Below, one piece after another: positions 12,567-23,853 of a stretch of DNA of 64,000 nt (its first letter is position 1; every line of letters starts with the position of its first letter). A program made the translations under genes and the position numbers. The notes beneath the pieces were generated by a model. The model saw only the letters and a program-made list of their open reading frames with translations. It did no database searches and was not told the origin of the DNA. Where the stretch lies: NCBI GenBank assembly GCA_950097015.1, contig CATNEN010000007.1, positions 434,001 to 498,000 of the forward strand, written 5' to 3'. This DNA comes from Macrostomum hystrix. Its lineage: Eukaryota > Platyhelminthes > Macrostomidae.

Positions 12567-12905
12567 AAATGTACATAGCTCCATCCACTCTACCCCAAAT
12601 GTACATAGCTCCATTCACTCCACCCCAAATGTACATAGCTCCATCCACTCTATCCAAAATGTACATAGCTCCATCCACTCAACCCCAAATGTACATAGCT
12701 CCATCCACTCTATCCAAAATGTACATAGCTCCATTCACTCTACCCCAAATGTACATAGCTCCATCCACTCTACCCCAAATGTACATAGCTCCATTCACTC
12801 TACCCCAAATGTACATTGCTCCATCTACTCTATCCAAAATGTACATAGCTCCATCCACTCTACCCAAAATGTAGATTGTCCCATCCTCTCTGACCAAATT
12901 GTACA
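12567..12905. repeat. 30-bp minisatellite array
   Basis: About eleven copies of a 30-bp unit, atgtacatagctccatccac plus tctaccccaa, with ccaaaa and cattcac variants. All frames on both strands look open only because 30 is divisible by three. Confidence 0.93.
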
Positions 12906-13498
12906 TTGCTTCAGAGCATAGCCTATTGTCTCCAAAGCCTATATATGCATACATACTTACTAATTTAAATTACTATAAAGGCATTCAACGCATCTAGCAT
13001 GAGAACTAAAGAAAAAATCAAATGAAATAAATTTCTAACAACGCAAACGCTTCTATTAGCTACAAGTTCGCAATCGATAGAAAACAATTAAAAACAATAG
13101 TTAACATGATTCGCCTGCCATTTCGATTCTATATACGACTAGAGCAAAAAAAATCAAGAAAAAAATTCCATATCACAAAAGGCGGTTTGCGAATTATTAC
13201 ACAGGTGCCCGAACCCGCTAGCGAGGTATAGAATCCTGAGCTTAAACGTGACACAAGAAATTGGTTAGATTTTTTATTGCTCTGCAGTTTAATGCGATTT
13301 TTTATAAATATTGACGCAAACACTACTAGCGGGCACCCGGTAAGTTAATTAGAAAAATCGTTGAAATAGAATCAATGGAGATAGTTGGGTATGTTTAATT
13401 TTCAGGTGCTATAAACTAAGAAGTTTTGTTGGGGCAGAGAATAAACAAGAGACCGAGGCTGTGACGCTGAAAAAAGCACGGCCGGAAATTTAGCGGTC

Positions 13499-16400
13499 CT
13501 AAAGGAATGGATTGAGGCCAGTAGCGGAGGCGGAAATCGGATCCTGGGACAGGCCAAACTGACGCTGCTGCTGCTGTTGCTGCAGTTCGGACAGAGTGAG
13601 TGACTGCTGCCCCAAACCGCCGCTAGGATTAGCGAACGGATTAGCTGAGCTGCCGATAGCGAATGGATTAGTGCCGGCACCTGGCAGAGATCATTAGTCA
13701 TTCTCAAGTATGCACATAACTGGCTACTGCGAGCAATATGCGGTGCTATTGAAACAGATAGAAAGTAAGCTGCAGCGGCAAATTTACGTAATGAGGCCTG
13801 AGGATAATGAATAAGACCTGATGGAGAGACTGAATGAGGCCTGAGGATAATGAATAAGACCTGATGGAGAGACTGAATGAGGCCTGAGGAGAATAAATAA
13901 GACCAGAGGGAGAGACTGAATGAGGCCTGAGGATAATGAATAAGACCTGATGGAGAGACTGAATGAGGCCTGAGGATAATGAATAAGACCTGATGGAGAG
14001 ACTGAATGAGGCCTGAGGAGAATAAATAAGACCAGAGGGAGAGACTGAATGAGGCCTGAGGATAATGAATAAGACCTGAGGGAGAGACTGAATGAGGCCT
14101 GAGGAGAATAAATAAGACCTGAGGGAGAGACTGAATGAGGCCCGAGGAGAATAAATGAGACCTGAGGGAGAGACTGAATGAGGCCCGAGGAGAATAAATA
14201 AGACCTGAGGGAGAGACTGAATGAGGCCTGAGGAGAATGAATAAGACCTGAGAGAGAGACTGAATGAGGCCTGAGAGAGAGACTGAATGAGGCCTGAGGA
14301 TAATGAATAAGACCTGAGAGAGAGACTGAATGAGGCCTGAGGATAATGAATAAGACCTGAGAGAGAGACTGAATGAGGCCTGAGGATAATGAATAAGACC
14401 TGAGAGAGAGACTGAATGAGGCCTGAGGATAATGAATAAGACCTGAGAGAGAGACTGAATGAGGCCTGAGGATAATGAATAAGACCTGATGGAGAGACTG
14501 AATGAGGCCCGAGGATAATGAATAAGACCTGATGGAGAGACTGAATGAGGCCTGAGGATAATGAATAAGACCTGATGGAGAGACTGAATGAGGCCTGAGG
14601 ATAATGAATAAGACCTGATGGAGAGACTGAATGAGGCCTGAGGATAATGAATAAGACCTGATGGAGAGACTGAATGAGGCCTGAGGATAATGAATAAGAC
14701 CTGAGGGAGAGACTGAATGAGGCCTGAGGAGAATAAATAAGACCTGAGGGAGAGACTGAATGAGGCCTGAGGAGAATAAATAAGACCTGAGGGAGAGACT
14801 GAATGAGGCCTGAGAGAGAGACTGAATGAGGCCTGAGGAGAATAAATAAGACCTGAGGGAGAGACTGAATGAGGCCTGAGGAGAATAAATAAGACCTGAG
14901 GGAGAGACTGAATGAGGCCTGAGAGAGAGACTGAATGAGGCCTGAGGATAATGAATAAGACCTGAGGGAGAGACTGAATGAGGCCTGAGGAGAATAAATA
15001 AGACCTGAGAGAGAGACTGAATGAGGCCTGAGGATAATGAATAAGACCTGATGGAGAGACTGAATGAGGCCTGAGGAGAATAAATAAGACCTGAGGGAGA
15101 GACTGAATGAGGCCTGAGGAGAATAAATAAGACCTGAGGGAGAGACTGAATGAGGCCTGAGGAGAATAAATAAGACCTGAGGGAGATACTAAATAAGGGC
15201 CCGAGAGAGACAGCGCGCAGTAGCAATGACCAGAAGCGCATGGCACACTCACCCTTGGGCACGCTGACCAAGCTGTCCAGGTTGACCAGGTTGCCGTGCT
15301 CGCTCAGGAAATTGCGAGCGGCAGACTTGCCGCTACCGTTGGTGCCAGACGACTGCGGCTGTGATCGAGACGAGGCGGCCGTCAAGGAAGAACTAGAAGA
15401 TGATGCCAGAAGATCGGGCGGCTGGGCGGAGGCTCCAACTGCAGACGATGAGGTCCAGAGATCGGCCGACACTGCTTAAGGGGATCGGAGTGCTGGAGTT
15501 TGGTCATTGAATCCTGTTGTTTTAGATAGTCATTGACTATTTTAACCCCGATGTTTGTTACGGGTGACAAACGCCGAGACTTAGCTAGACCAAACTGATC
15601 TTTTTTATCGCCTATCACCTATCTTGACATAGTCATATTTAGTCATTTAAATCTGGTCATTGTCGTATTTTAGTCATTTACATCTGGTCAGTGTCGTATT
15701 TTAGTCATTTAAATTGGATCGTTGTTGTATTTAGTGATTTAAACCTGGTCATTTTCGTATTTTAGTGATTTAAACCTGGTCATTTTCGTATTTTAGTGAT
15801 TTATAAAATCTGGTCATTTTTTCGTATTTTAGTGATTTAAATCTGGTCATTTTACGTATTTTAGTGATTTAAATCTGGTCATTTTTCGTATTTTAGTGAT
15901 TTAAACCTGGTCATTTTCGTATTTTAGTGATTTAAACCTGGTCATTTTCGTATTTTAGTGATTTAAACCTGGTCATTTTCGTATTTTAGTGATTTAAACC
16001 TGGTCATTTTCGTATTTTAGTGATTTAAATCTGGTTATTTTTCGTATTTTAGTGATTTAAACCTGGTCATTTTCGTATTTTAGTGATTTAAATCTGGTTA
16101 TTTTTCGTATTTTAGTGATTTAAACCTGGTCATTTTCGTATTTTAGTGATTTAAACCTGGTCATTTTCGTATTTTAGTCACTCCAGTCTGGTCATTCCAA
16201 GTTTATCAGTGACTTGTCAGGGTAATTCCTTGTTGTCTTTGCATTATTTCGCTCATTCCTCGGTCATTTCTATGATCATAGCCGGTCATAGCCCTCTCTA
16301 TCAGACTTAAAACAATTTCAGTAGCATAAATATACTGTAACAGAAGGACAAAGTAGGTGAAAAATGGCGGGCTAACTCACGCGAATTGAACTCGCTTCCA

Positions 16401-19020
16401 CCCTGTGGCTGTCTGGCAGGCAGCGGTGGCGGAGCGATGGCTGCTACTGGGACTGCAGCAGCGGAAGACTTAGCCCAGGGATCTCCGATGGCTGCGGCGA
16501 GTTCAGGTAAAAAATCAACTTATAATAACAGCTGGCCTCCATTTAAAGTGCATCTGAACCGTGTGCTCAAAACATCACTCAGTTCTCATAACAAATGACT
16601 CCACATAATACTCAAAATGCCCATAATCCATGACTCAAAATCAAACTAAATCATCTCAATCCCTGACTCAATATCTATGACCGAGCTATCGCAATCCATG
16701 ACCTTTTATCCTTGTCATCCATGACTCAAAAGCATAAAAATAATTTAATAATCATAATATTCCATGAATCATAATCCTCTCTCTGAGAGGTTGTAGCCTT
16801 GTGGTTAGATTGTCGGACTCACGACTTGAAGGTCGGGGGTTCGATTCCTGACTCCACTGGAACAATTTGTGTCCTTTAGCAAGACACGTAACTCTGCATT
16901 GCTTCAGTTCACCCAGCTGTTAAATGGGTACCAGCATTAGCTGGGATAATTGAAGGTGGGTGTGGCATCCCCCCAGTCCATGGACTGATCAGTCGTACGC
17001 AGCCTTCAGATGCGCCGCGCAATAGCTGCGGCTGTGCTGTCGGCTGCACATCTGGCCCAATCGGACAGGTGTAATCAATTATTATTATTAGTTAAATTAT
17101 TATAATCCTCACAACACATGACTCACCATATGCTCCATTCGAGCCAGTCGCAGAGCTGGCAGCTCCGTTGGCAGCCCAAGGATCCAGCGAGGCGCCAAGA
17201 CTCCAAGGATCTGGGGCGCCACTGCCGCCGGCACCGATGGAAGCTGCGGCTGTGGCTGCCACATTCGCCCATGGATCCGGCGCATTGGCCGGAGCAGCTG
17301 ACAGAGAGGTGTCAATCAGGTCTACCAGGTTGCCAGACTGCAATAGTTAAGGTATTCAATCACCTACTCATGTTAGCCATCACACTAAAGCTAAAACAAC
17401 TGAATCAGCCAGCGTGTTTGCTGTGCAAACATACCTTCTGTCGAGTAACTTGCGAGCCCTTCTTTTGGCGTTCCTGAGAAATTATTTAGACATATGCGAC
17501 ATTTTAGCAGCTTTAGAATATGCAAATAATCATACTATTCTATTGGCATTTGAGAAGGGGGCCGGTGGCAGAGCGGTTAACGCGTTTGCCTCTCGCACCA
17601 CGGTCCCTAAGTTCGATTCCACGGCGAGGCCACATTTATTTGGGGCGCAGCCGCTGGGAGAAGGCTTCGGGGGCATGTCATGCAATTTACGCCCTTGAGG
17701 GCCAACCGCCAAGGCACAGTGAGAGTGTACACTGCCTGACGATGAGAAAAACAGGGCAGATGTACACAACTGTGTGAGCGTGTGCCTGTGTACAGTATCT
17801 GTGTGCGTGTGTGCTCAGGAGTCAGCGAAATGGGCAGAATTGCCTCCTCGCTGGCTGCGGGTCTAGTGTCACGAAATGATGTGTTATTGCCCGCAGCCCT
17901 GCTGCAATTATTATTATTATTATTGGAATTTGAGCTCTTTGCTCACTTCCTCATCGCGCTTGCTAGCCTCCAGCGCCATCCTCAGCTTCATGTCCTCTTT
18001 GAGTCCTTCTGCCTCGCGGCGTCGAATCTCCTGCTCGTGCTCCTCCTTGGACAGCGCCAGAGCCAGCTGCAGCTCGATGTCTTCGGCTTCCTGATGGCCG
18101 CCGCCACCGGCACCGCCGACGCCGGCGCCCAGAGCTGGAGACGCTGGCGGCTCGTCGGAGCCTCCGTAATCAGCGCGCATCGCCAAACGACTGCGACCGG
18201 CCGATGGGCCCACGCCCTGGTGAAGACGCTCTCTGGTCAGCAGGGCCTGGCAATGGGATACTGGGATATCAGAACTGGAATATTCTGAGAATGGGACATC
18301 TGGGGAGTAAGTGGCAGGGCGGCAACAAAGGTCCCTGAGCTCGATTCCGCGGCTAGGCCACATTCATTTGGGGCGCAGCCGCCGAGAGAAAGCTTGTGGA
18401 GGCTTGTGAAAGTGTACGCTGCCTGACAATGTCAAAGCCAGGAGTCAGTGGAATGGGCAGAATTGCTTCCTCGTTGGCAGCGGGTCATCAAATGATGGTA
18501 ATTATTTTATTTTTTTAAATATGCGACATCAGGGATGGGATTTTAGGGAAGGAGGAAGGAAAATCGTCGGAGATTGGACTATGAGATTCACCTTGGCCCG
18601 CTCCGAGCGAAGCCTTTCGTCGTCCTTCAGCAGGGTAACCAGCTGCTTGGCCTTCTCGCGCACATTCTGGCCGTGATCTTTGGCCTCTTCAATGTACTGA
18701 AAATCTCTCAAGGACTGAATGACAAACAGGTTCTCCTTGCACTGTTGGGCGACCTTCTCGCTGCCAGTCTTGATGAGGTAGTCCAGCAGCACAAGAGCTT
18801 TGTACACGTGGCGCCAGTTTTTGTTCTTGTCATTCAATCGCTTCCAAATCATGGACATGATCTCAGTGTAGGCCATAACATTGTAGGTCATCTCAGCAAT
18901 CTCAGCCATGAGGGTGCTGGATGGTCCCCAGGGATCATTTGAGGTCGCTTCGCGCACCTTCACCTTGGCATCTGAGTAGTTGTGCACAATGTTCTTAAAG
19001 TTGCGCCTTATAGTTGTCAT
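13499..19020 (-). CDS. EPN: Epsin, clathrin-adaptor accessory protein
   Basis: Complete six-exon gene: 19020-18592, 18246-17947, 17337-17127, 16491-16381, 15471-15253, 13680-13499, with phases agreeing at every junction; 483 aa. Residues 1-143 are the ENTH domain (starts MTTIRRNFKNIVHNYSDAKV, contains NDPWGPSS and YKALVLLDYLIKTGSEKV), which in this family binds PtdIns(4,5)P2 and bends membranes. Two ubiquitin-interacting motifs follow (198-212 EDIELQLALALSKEE; 226-243). Then come four DPW motifs for AP-2 (264, 286, 295, 317), a DLW, an acidic LVNLDSLV clathrin-box-like segment, and three NPF motifs for EH-domain partners (428, 437, 480, the last at the C-terminus). Domain order and length are those of animal epsins. 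Role: cargo selection and membrane curvature in clathrin-mediated endocytosis. Introns carry a 43-bp and a 31-bp minisatellite and three SINEs. Confidence 0.96.
13795..15192. repeat. 43-bp minisatellite in last epsin intron
   Basis: About 32 copies of a 43-bp unit (gaggcctgaggataatgaat, aagacctgatggagagactg, aat) with ggagaat/gataat and gatgg/gaggg/gagag variants, plus shortened units. Since 43 leaves remainder one on division by three, each frame cycles through all three phases. The minus strand is nevertheless open throughout, including in the frame of the preceding epsin exon. Confidence 0.95.
15640..16180. repeat. 31-bp minisatellite in epsin intron 4
   Basis: About 17 copies of a 31-bp unit around ggtcattttcgtattttagt and gatttaaacct, lying between epsin exons at 16381 and 15471. 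The left part (15640-15720) is more diverged, with tagtcattta variants. Confidence 0.92.
16790..17091 (+). mobile_element. tRNA-derived SINE, family B
   Basis: About 300 bp in epsin intron 3, antisense to the gene. The 5' head has tRNA-like promoter boxes: TAGCCTTGTGGTTAGA (A-box-like) and GGTTCGATTCC (B box). A central segment (gtcctttagcaagacacgta and ttaaatgggtaccagca) resembles the core shared by several widely spread metazoan SINE families; that link is from memory. The 3' part carries ccagtccatggactg and ends in (att)n. Fragments of the same 3' part occur near 12130 and 35280. Confidence 0.75.
17553..17922 (+). mobile_element. tRNA-derived SINE, family A copy 2 (near full length)
   Basis: The best copy of the family, about 370 bp, in epsin intron 2. 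The head ggtggcagagcggttaacgc reads like the A-box region of a Ser/Leu-type tRNA, and ttcgattccacggcga like the B box and acceptor end. The body runs through catttatttggggcgcagcc, cttgagggccaaccgcc, a gtgtgcctgtgtac tract and atgggcagaattgcctcctc, and ends in (att)n at the exon border near 17925. Predicted Pol III transcription is from the family type, not shown. Confidence 0.85.
18308..18515 (+). mobile_element. tRNA-derived SINE, family A copy 3 (head damaged, middle deleted)
   Basis: In epsin intron 1. It starts within the tRNA-like head (gtccctgagctcgattccgc), continues ggggcgcagccgccgagaga, lacks the central GT-rich tract and resumes at gtcagtggaatgggcagaat. Confidence 0.8.
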
Positions 19021-19568
19021 GACTACAGTGGGTTGGTGTATTGGAGTCAGCTGACAATCAATATAATTAGCTGTTTCACTGATTAAGAATTCAGTTTGGG
19101 CCTTGGCTATAAGCTAGGTGGCAGGCTTAGCCACACTAAGGTTGCCAGCTGAAAATAACAAATCAACAGCAGTTAGGTGTGTGCAATTAGGTTATACTTT
19201 TAATTGTAAATGATTACAATCAAGGCAGAAATTTGGCAGCAAAAACAATGCTAGAATCTGGCCCTGATTGGACAAAAAGTTATATACCTTGGGCCAGGCA
19301 GCCTTGGACTGTATATATGCAGCACACTAATAAATGTAAGTTAAACCACACACTAAACAATGTCTTAATTATTGTTTAAAATGTATATTTAATACATAAG
19401 AGTTCAGAGTTCACAAATATTTATGCAGATATAATCCAATTTGAATCTCCAAGAAAAGAATATATATATTTAGACAATTATATTATTGTTATAATAATAT
19501 TTTTCAGTAAGATACCGATATTTCATTTCTAAAAAATATCTAGAAAATTTACACGACCTAACCTAACC

Positions 19569-19984
19569 TGGATCCTAGACACTTCGTCATCTTACAACTT
19601 TGTCATACACTTGGAAAGTAGGACACTTTGTCATCCAGCATGCTTGATGCTTGCTTTAAAGTTTGGTCAGTTCGTCATCTACTAATAACAAGCAATCAAG
19701 TTCGTCATCAATAAAGTGAGGGTGAGGTGGTGGGGCAGAGGTGTGAACACAATTGACACTCTAAATTGTCAAAGAGGTGTCAAAACTGATTTCATGATAA
19801 GAGTTGGAAGATAGGTGCCAACACAATGTGAGGAGGGTGGGGAGTTTTCTAACTTTGAAAACTTTTGTTTTATAGATGACAAAGTGTCCACAAGTCTAAG
19901 TCTCTTCATCATCCACCCTCTGAGACATTGGACAGATCGTCATCTGGATGACGAAGTTGTAAGATGACAAAGTGTCCAGGTACC
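19569..19984. mobile_element. MITE with ~38-bp inverted ends
   Basis: The left end (ggatcctagacacttcgtca then tcttacaactttgtcat) is matched in reverse complement by the right end (ggtacctggacactttgtca then tcttacaacttcgtcat). Both sides are flanked by the 13-base direct repeat acctaacctaacc (19556-19568 and 19985-19997), a probable target duplication or an AACCT-like target. Internal copies of the end motif are present and no transposase is visible. The superfamily is not assigned. Confidence 0.65.
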
Positions 19985-19997
19985 ACCTAACCTAACC

Positions 19998-22900
19998 CAA
20001 ATCAATTTGTGTACAGAAATTATAAAATATATATCTAACACTGTAATAGTCTATACCAAGCTGGCCTTATACCAGAAAGAATTTGGTATACAATATTATT
20101 TCTGTGCTAAATTATGCCAAGCATAGCTAATTAAAATAGTTATAACATAATGCTTATGCCAAATTACAGCAAGTTGTGAATATTCACAATTTTACACTTC
20201 CAATTATAATTTATTTAAAATATTTATAAACAATTTTAACAGCTGAGCAAAAACTGAAATAAGTTCTTTCAATTTTATGCAAAATACTTCATTAAAACCA
20301 AAAGCATTCTATAAAATGCATTACCTTTTGTTAAGATTTGACACTAGGCCTACATTATATATAGCTACTATTTACTGCCTAATTTTAGTTATTTTAATTA
20401 TACTAATCTTATGCCCACAACCATATATTAGAATAAGTTTCAAAAACACACAGACATGTGACACAGATGCAAAGAAAGCAGCCCAAATGTGCAACATATA
20501 ACAAGAGTATGAAAAGTACAAAAATGCAAAACATACAAAAACAACATAATGACCAATAAGAATACAGTCAATATAGCCACAATGACACTGTATTCTTACT
20601 CAAATATGGCACCAGGACACTTGCTGACATTTATATGCCAACTTTACTAAGATAATTTTTACATATGAAACTTAGTCTGCCAGTTTCCAACATGAAATAT
20701 TTTCTATTTGATATAGCTATTGCAACCTTACTCCTTAGCATTAGCTATATGACATTCAAATTAGCAATGTTTGTTTAAATCACCTTCAATATCATAATAT
20801 AACTACATAAGACAAGACAATAAAACAAGATTGGGCACAAAAACATAACAAGACAACCTTTACATCTAAGGATATAATGCTGTACATATACAAAGCTTAA
20901 AAGGTAGAAAATGCCTAACTATTATATTATAGATTTAAAATCTATAATTAACAAATTATAAATGTTACAAATTAACAAATTTAAATTTACGCCAAAATAG
21001 GAAATATGGAAAAAATAGTATGATTCAGATTTAGCAAGATTTGACTCGTCGGGATCTAACATTATTATAAATAGTTTTAAATGGCCTAATAAAACCAATA
21101 ATGCACAGAGAACCGTACAGTCCTACAATCGGCAGAATAGCCAAAGCCCAAGACACAATTCTGTGAACTTAACAAGAGTTTGAAAACATTTTCTGCGACT
21201 TCTATATACTTGTAAAACAAATGCTATTTGATTTGTCTGTGCATTAGCGCACTAAGTATTTATTTTAACTTTTAATAGTTGCTTTTTTACATTTATTATT
21301 TCATTGCTTGGCTATGTCTATTCAATTTTTTCATTTTTTCTGGACTGTTTATCGTTTGTTATGATCGTTAAAAAGCTGTAGGTCAAGTGAGAAATAAAAA
21401 AGTGAGTATTCACAGTGGGTGGTTGCGGCTGTAAAAAGTTACTGTTTCACTTATGGCGGGACCTACCTAACCAAAGCAAAGTTAGATAAGTTTTTGGTGC
21501 ACTTGTTCTTTAGGCCGGTTAATGCGATTATATATGTTACATTTACATCATCCCACGTTCTGTTCCCACATCATCCCACGAACTCATGCCTTCTGCAGTC
21601 AACCCAATAACATATATAACTTTTAAAAACTATATTAAAATACTCATATTTTAATTCTAGAATTCTGATGGGGTTTCAACTGAAGTCGAAGATGGAACCG
21701 GTGTAATTAAATTCTTTAGCATCGCTTTTTCAACAAAACCAACACCTGTAAGTGCGGTTTTTAACCACCTAGAAGTGTAGAATCATCGAAAACCCCATCT
21801 TTTATTGATCTGTTGTCTCTATACCAACTAATAATTCGATCAATTGGGACAAATTATGATTTCTGGTCAATTACAGTGTAGTGTCAGCTTGTTTGCCCTT
21901 CTATTTCCCCGTGTTATTATTCAATACTTATTTTTAGACGTGTTTTTGCTAAGAGTTCACCCACGCCAAGCCGGGCCGGACCAGCTGGGGGAACGGACGC
22001 CCACCACCCCGCGAGCGCTACCCCTGGGCTACGGTCCCGGGCAATCAGCGAGCGACCCGGCCTCACTACCTGTCTACCCTCGGCAAGAAGCGACCCCGCG
22101 GGGCTCAGAACGGCGGTCGCAAGTCTACTGCGCGATTTGCCGCCTTGGCTCAAGCTACAGCCAGGCATCCACCTCGCCGATCGACCTAATTTGGGGTTAA
22201 AATGACTCTATATAACGAAGCATGTTTTTGTAGTCCAAATTATCTTTTTCTCCGCAATTCGCCTCACACTGTGAGAAGCACGTGCAAATTATCGTTCTCC
22301 GCAATTCGCCTCACACTGTGAGAAGCACGTGCAAACCAGTCCACTTGTTTTGTCCCTCCCCGCCCGACCACACTCCGCTTGTTCAGTTAGGTAGCTTTCG
22401 GCGCTACGCGTCTTGAGAGTGCGCCGCTGACAAGGGTGGGCTAGATAGGCGCTTGTTGTCGAAGTCAGTACGTGCTCTCTTCGGAGACTCCGCCGTCAGG
22501 CAGAAGGAGTGCCAACCGATAGGATCTGTCGGGGCAGCGCTGAAAGCAGAGACAACCGGAGCCTCTCGGGAAGAGTAGGGCGCGGATTAGGCCAGTTTAA
22601 GTAAAAATTGTTATATCCAAATTGTTAGACCAGACTTGCTTCTCACTGTGAGCGCGCTAAAATTTATTTCCGTGTGAACATCTATTCTGTCAGATAACTT
22701 TTAAGTCAAGTAAACTATATTCAAAGTAATTCCTATTCGTATCTGGAATCTTAGTCACAGCCGATTAACTCACTCCTAATCAAATTATTCGAGTCTTCGC
22801 GTTCATACTGTGTTATTCTTTTTCATTGGGAGTTTCGCCGGGCAGGAGGAACACTCGGGTCTCATCGCTTATCTACTCCACTTCGCTCGCTACCAGTCTC

Positions 22901-23815
22901 TAACTTAACGCTATTTAATTCCAGATTCCCTGCTGCTATTGAAACGATTGGTAGGACACCGACCCCGGTGAATAGTGAATAGTCGCTAGCTTTAAATTCC
23001 TCACGCTCCAGCTAGGACATTCATTTTACTACAACAGCCTCCAAATGAAACCCAAAAACCAACAATATTACAGGTCGGAAAATATATTTATTTTTATCTC
23101 TATCAGCTTTTAAAATAGCGATAAGCGATGAAAGCAACGATAAAACTATAATCAGTTTTCTGGTATTTTACAATTTCAAGTGCATGTGGAAGAGTTAAGG
23201 CCAACCTGAACATGGCTGCATGAACATCATGGCTGCAGTATAAAACAAATTTAAATTTTTGAAGTAAACTGCATAATACCACAAAAATTAAAATCTTTCA
23301 ATTACGACTCGTTAATATAATGGCTCTTCTTAACTATATTGTGTTTGCATGCATATGGTACCTGCTCTGTACGTTGAAGTGATCACTGCACGTATACTAC
23401 GAACAGCCAGCCCTTCCACTTATCTTCTAATTTTCTCTCTATCTTTCTAGCCTTAAATCTGCTGCTCATTCTGCTCTCTCCATCACCGCTAAGAATGCAC
23501 CAACAATGAATTAGTTGCCTTTCTGTACAGCTGTTCTGTACAGCTGGAAGATGGAAACCGGAAAGAGTACACTGGCCGCAGAGATCTTGACCCTTCTAAG
23601 TAATTATACTTAAAGAATATATGGGCTAACAGAATGGGCTCAGTACCTTTCTGCCTCACTAGAAGAAAATATTCCTGCAGTGCCTCTGCTCAACTGGCCA
23701 GTGTTTAGATCAAAACTGGATCCAGAGTTCTTTTACTTTGCATTTATTTAAACTGCACCAAGTGAGATTAAACACAAGAAAGCTGCACCTTTCTATTCGT
23801 AGAAAACGAATTTTA
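19998..23815. other. AT-rich spacer, no gene recognised
   Basis: 20000-21650 is strongly AT-rich without coding character. 21955-22600 is GC-rich, with open frames that lack any recognised domain and no splice structure I trust. It includes a 48-bp tandem duplication (22237-22332). A retroelement remnant is possible but unsupported. Confidence 0.4.
22237..22332. repeat. Two-copy tandem repeat with palindromes
   Basis: Two nearly identical ~48-bp units (tctccgcaattcgcctcaca ... aagcacgtgc). Each holds the dyad ctcaca-c-tgtgag and the palindrome gcacgtgc. A third ctcactgtgag lies near 22640. Confidence 0.7.
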
Positions 23816-23853
23816 GGTTTTATAAAAGCAACGTTGATCGAGCAATTCAGAAA

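Noticed and set aside
12511-12954. Repetitive ORFs on both strands
   Set aside because: Artefacts of the 30-bp minisatellite, open on both strands at once.
13784-15472. A 560-616-residue Leu/Ser/Pro-rich protein on the minus strand
   Set aside because: It is one true epsin exon read through its GTGAGT donor into the 43-bp intronic array; a second frame is equally open.
17570-17640. Functional tRNA gene
   Set aside because: It has A- and B-box-like parts but no paired acceptor stem and is repeated as the head of a SINE family.
21955-22200. Arg/Pro-rich ORF upstream of the glycosyltransferase
   Set aside because: Both strands are open in GC-rich sequence, with no domain, splice signals or repeated family members in the window.
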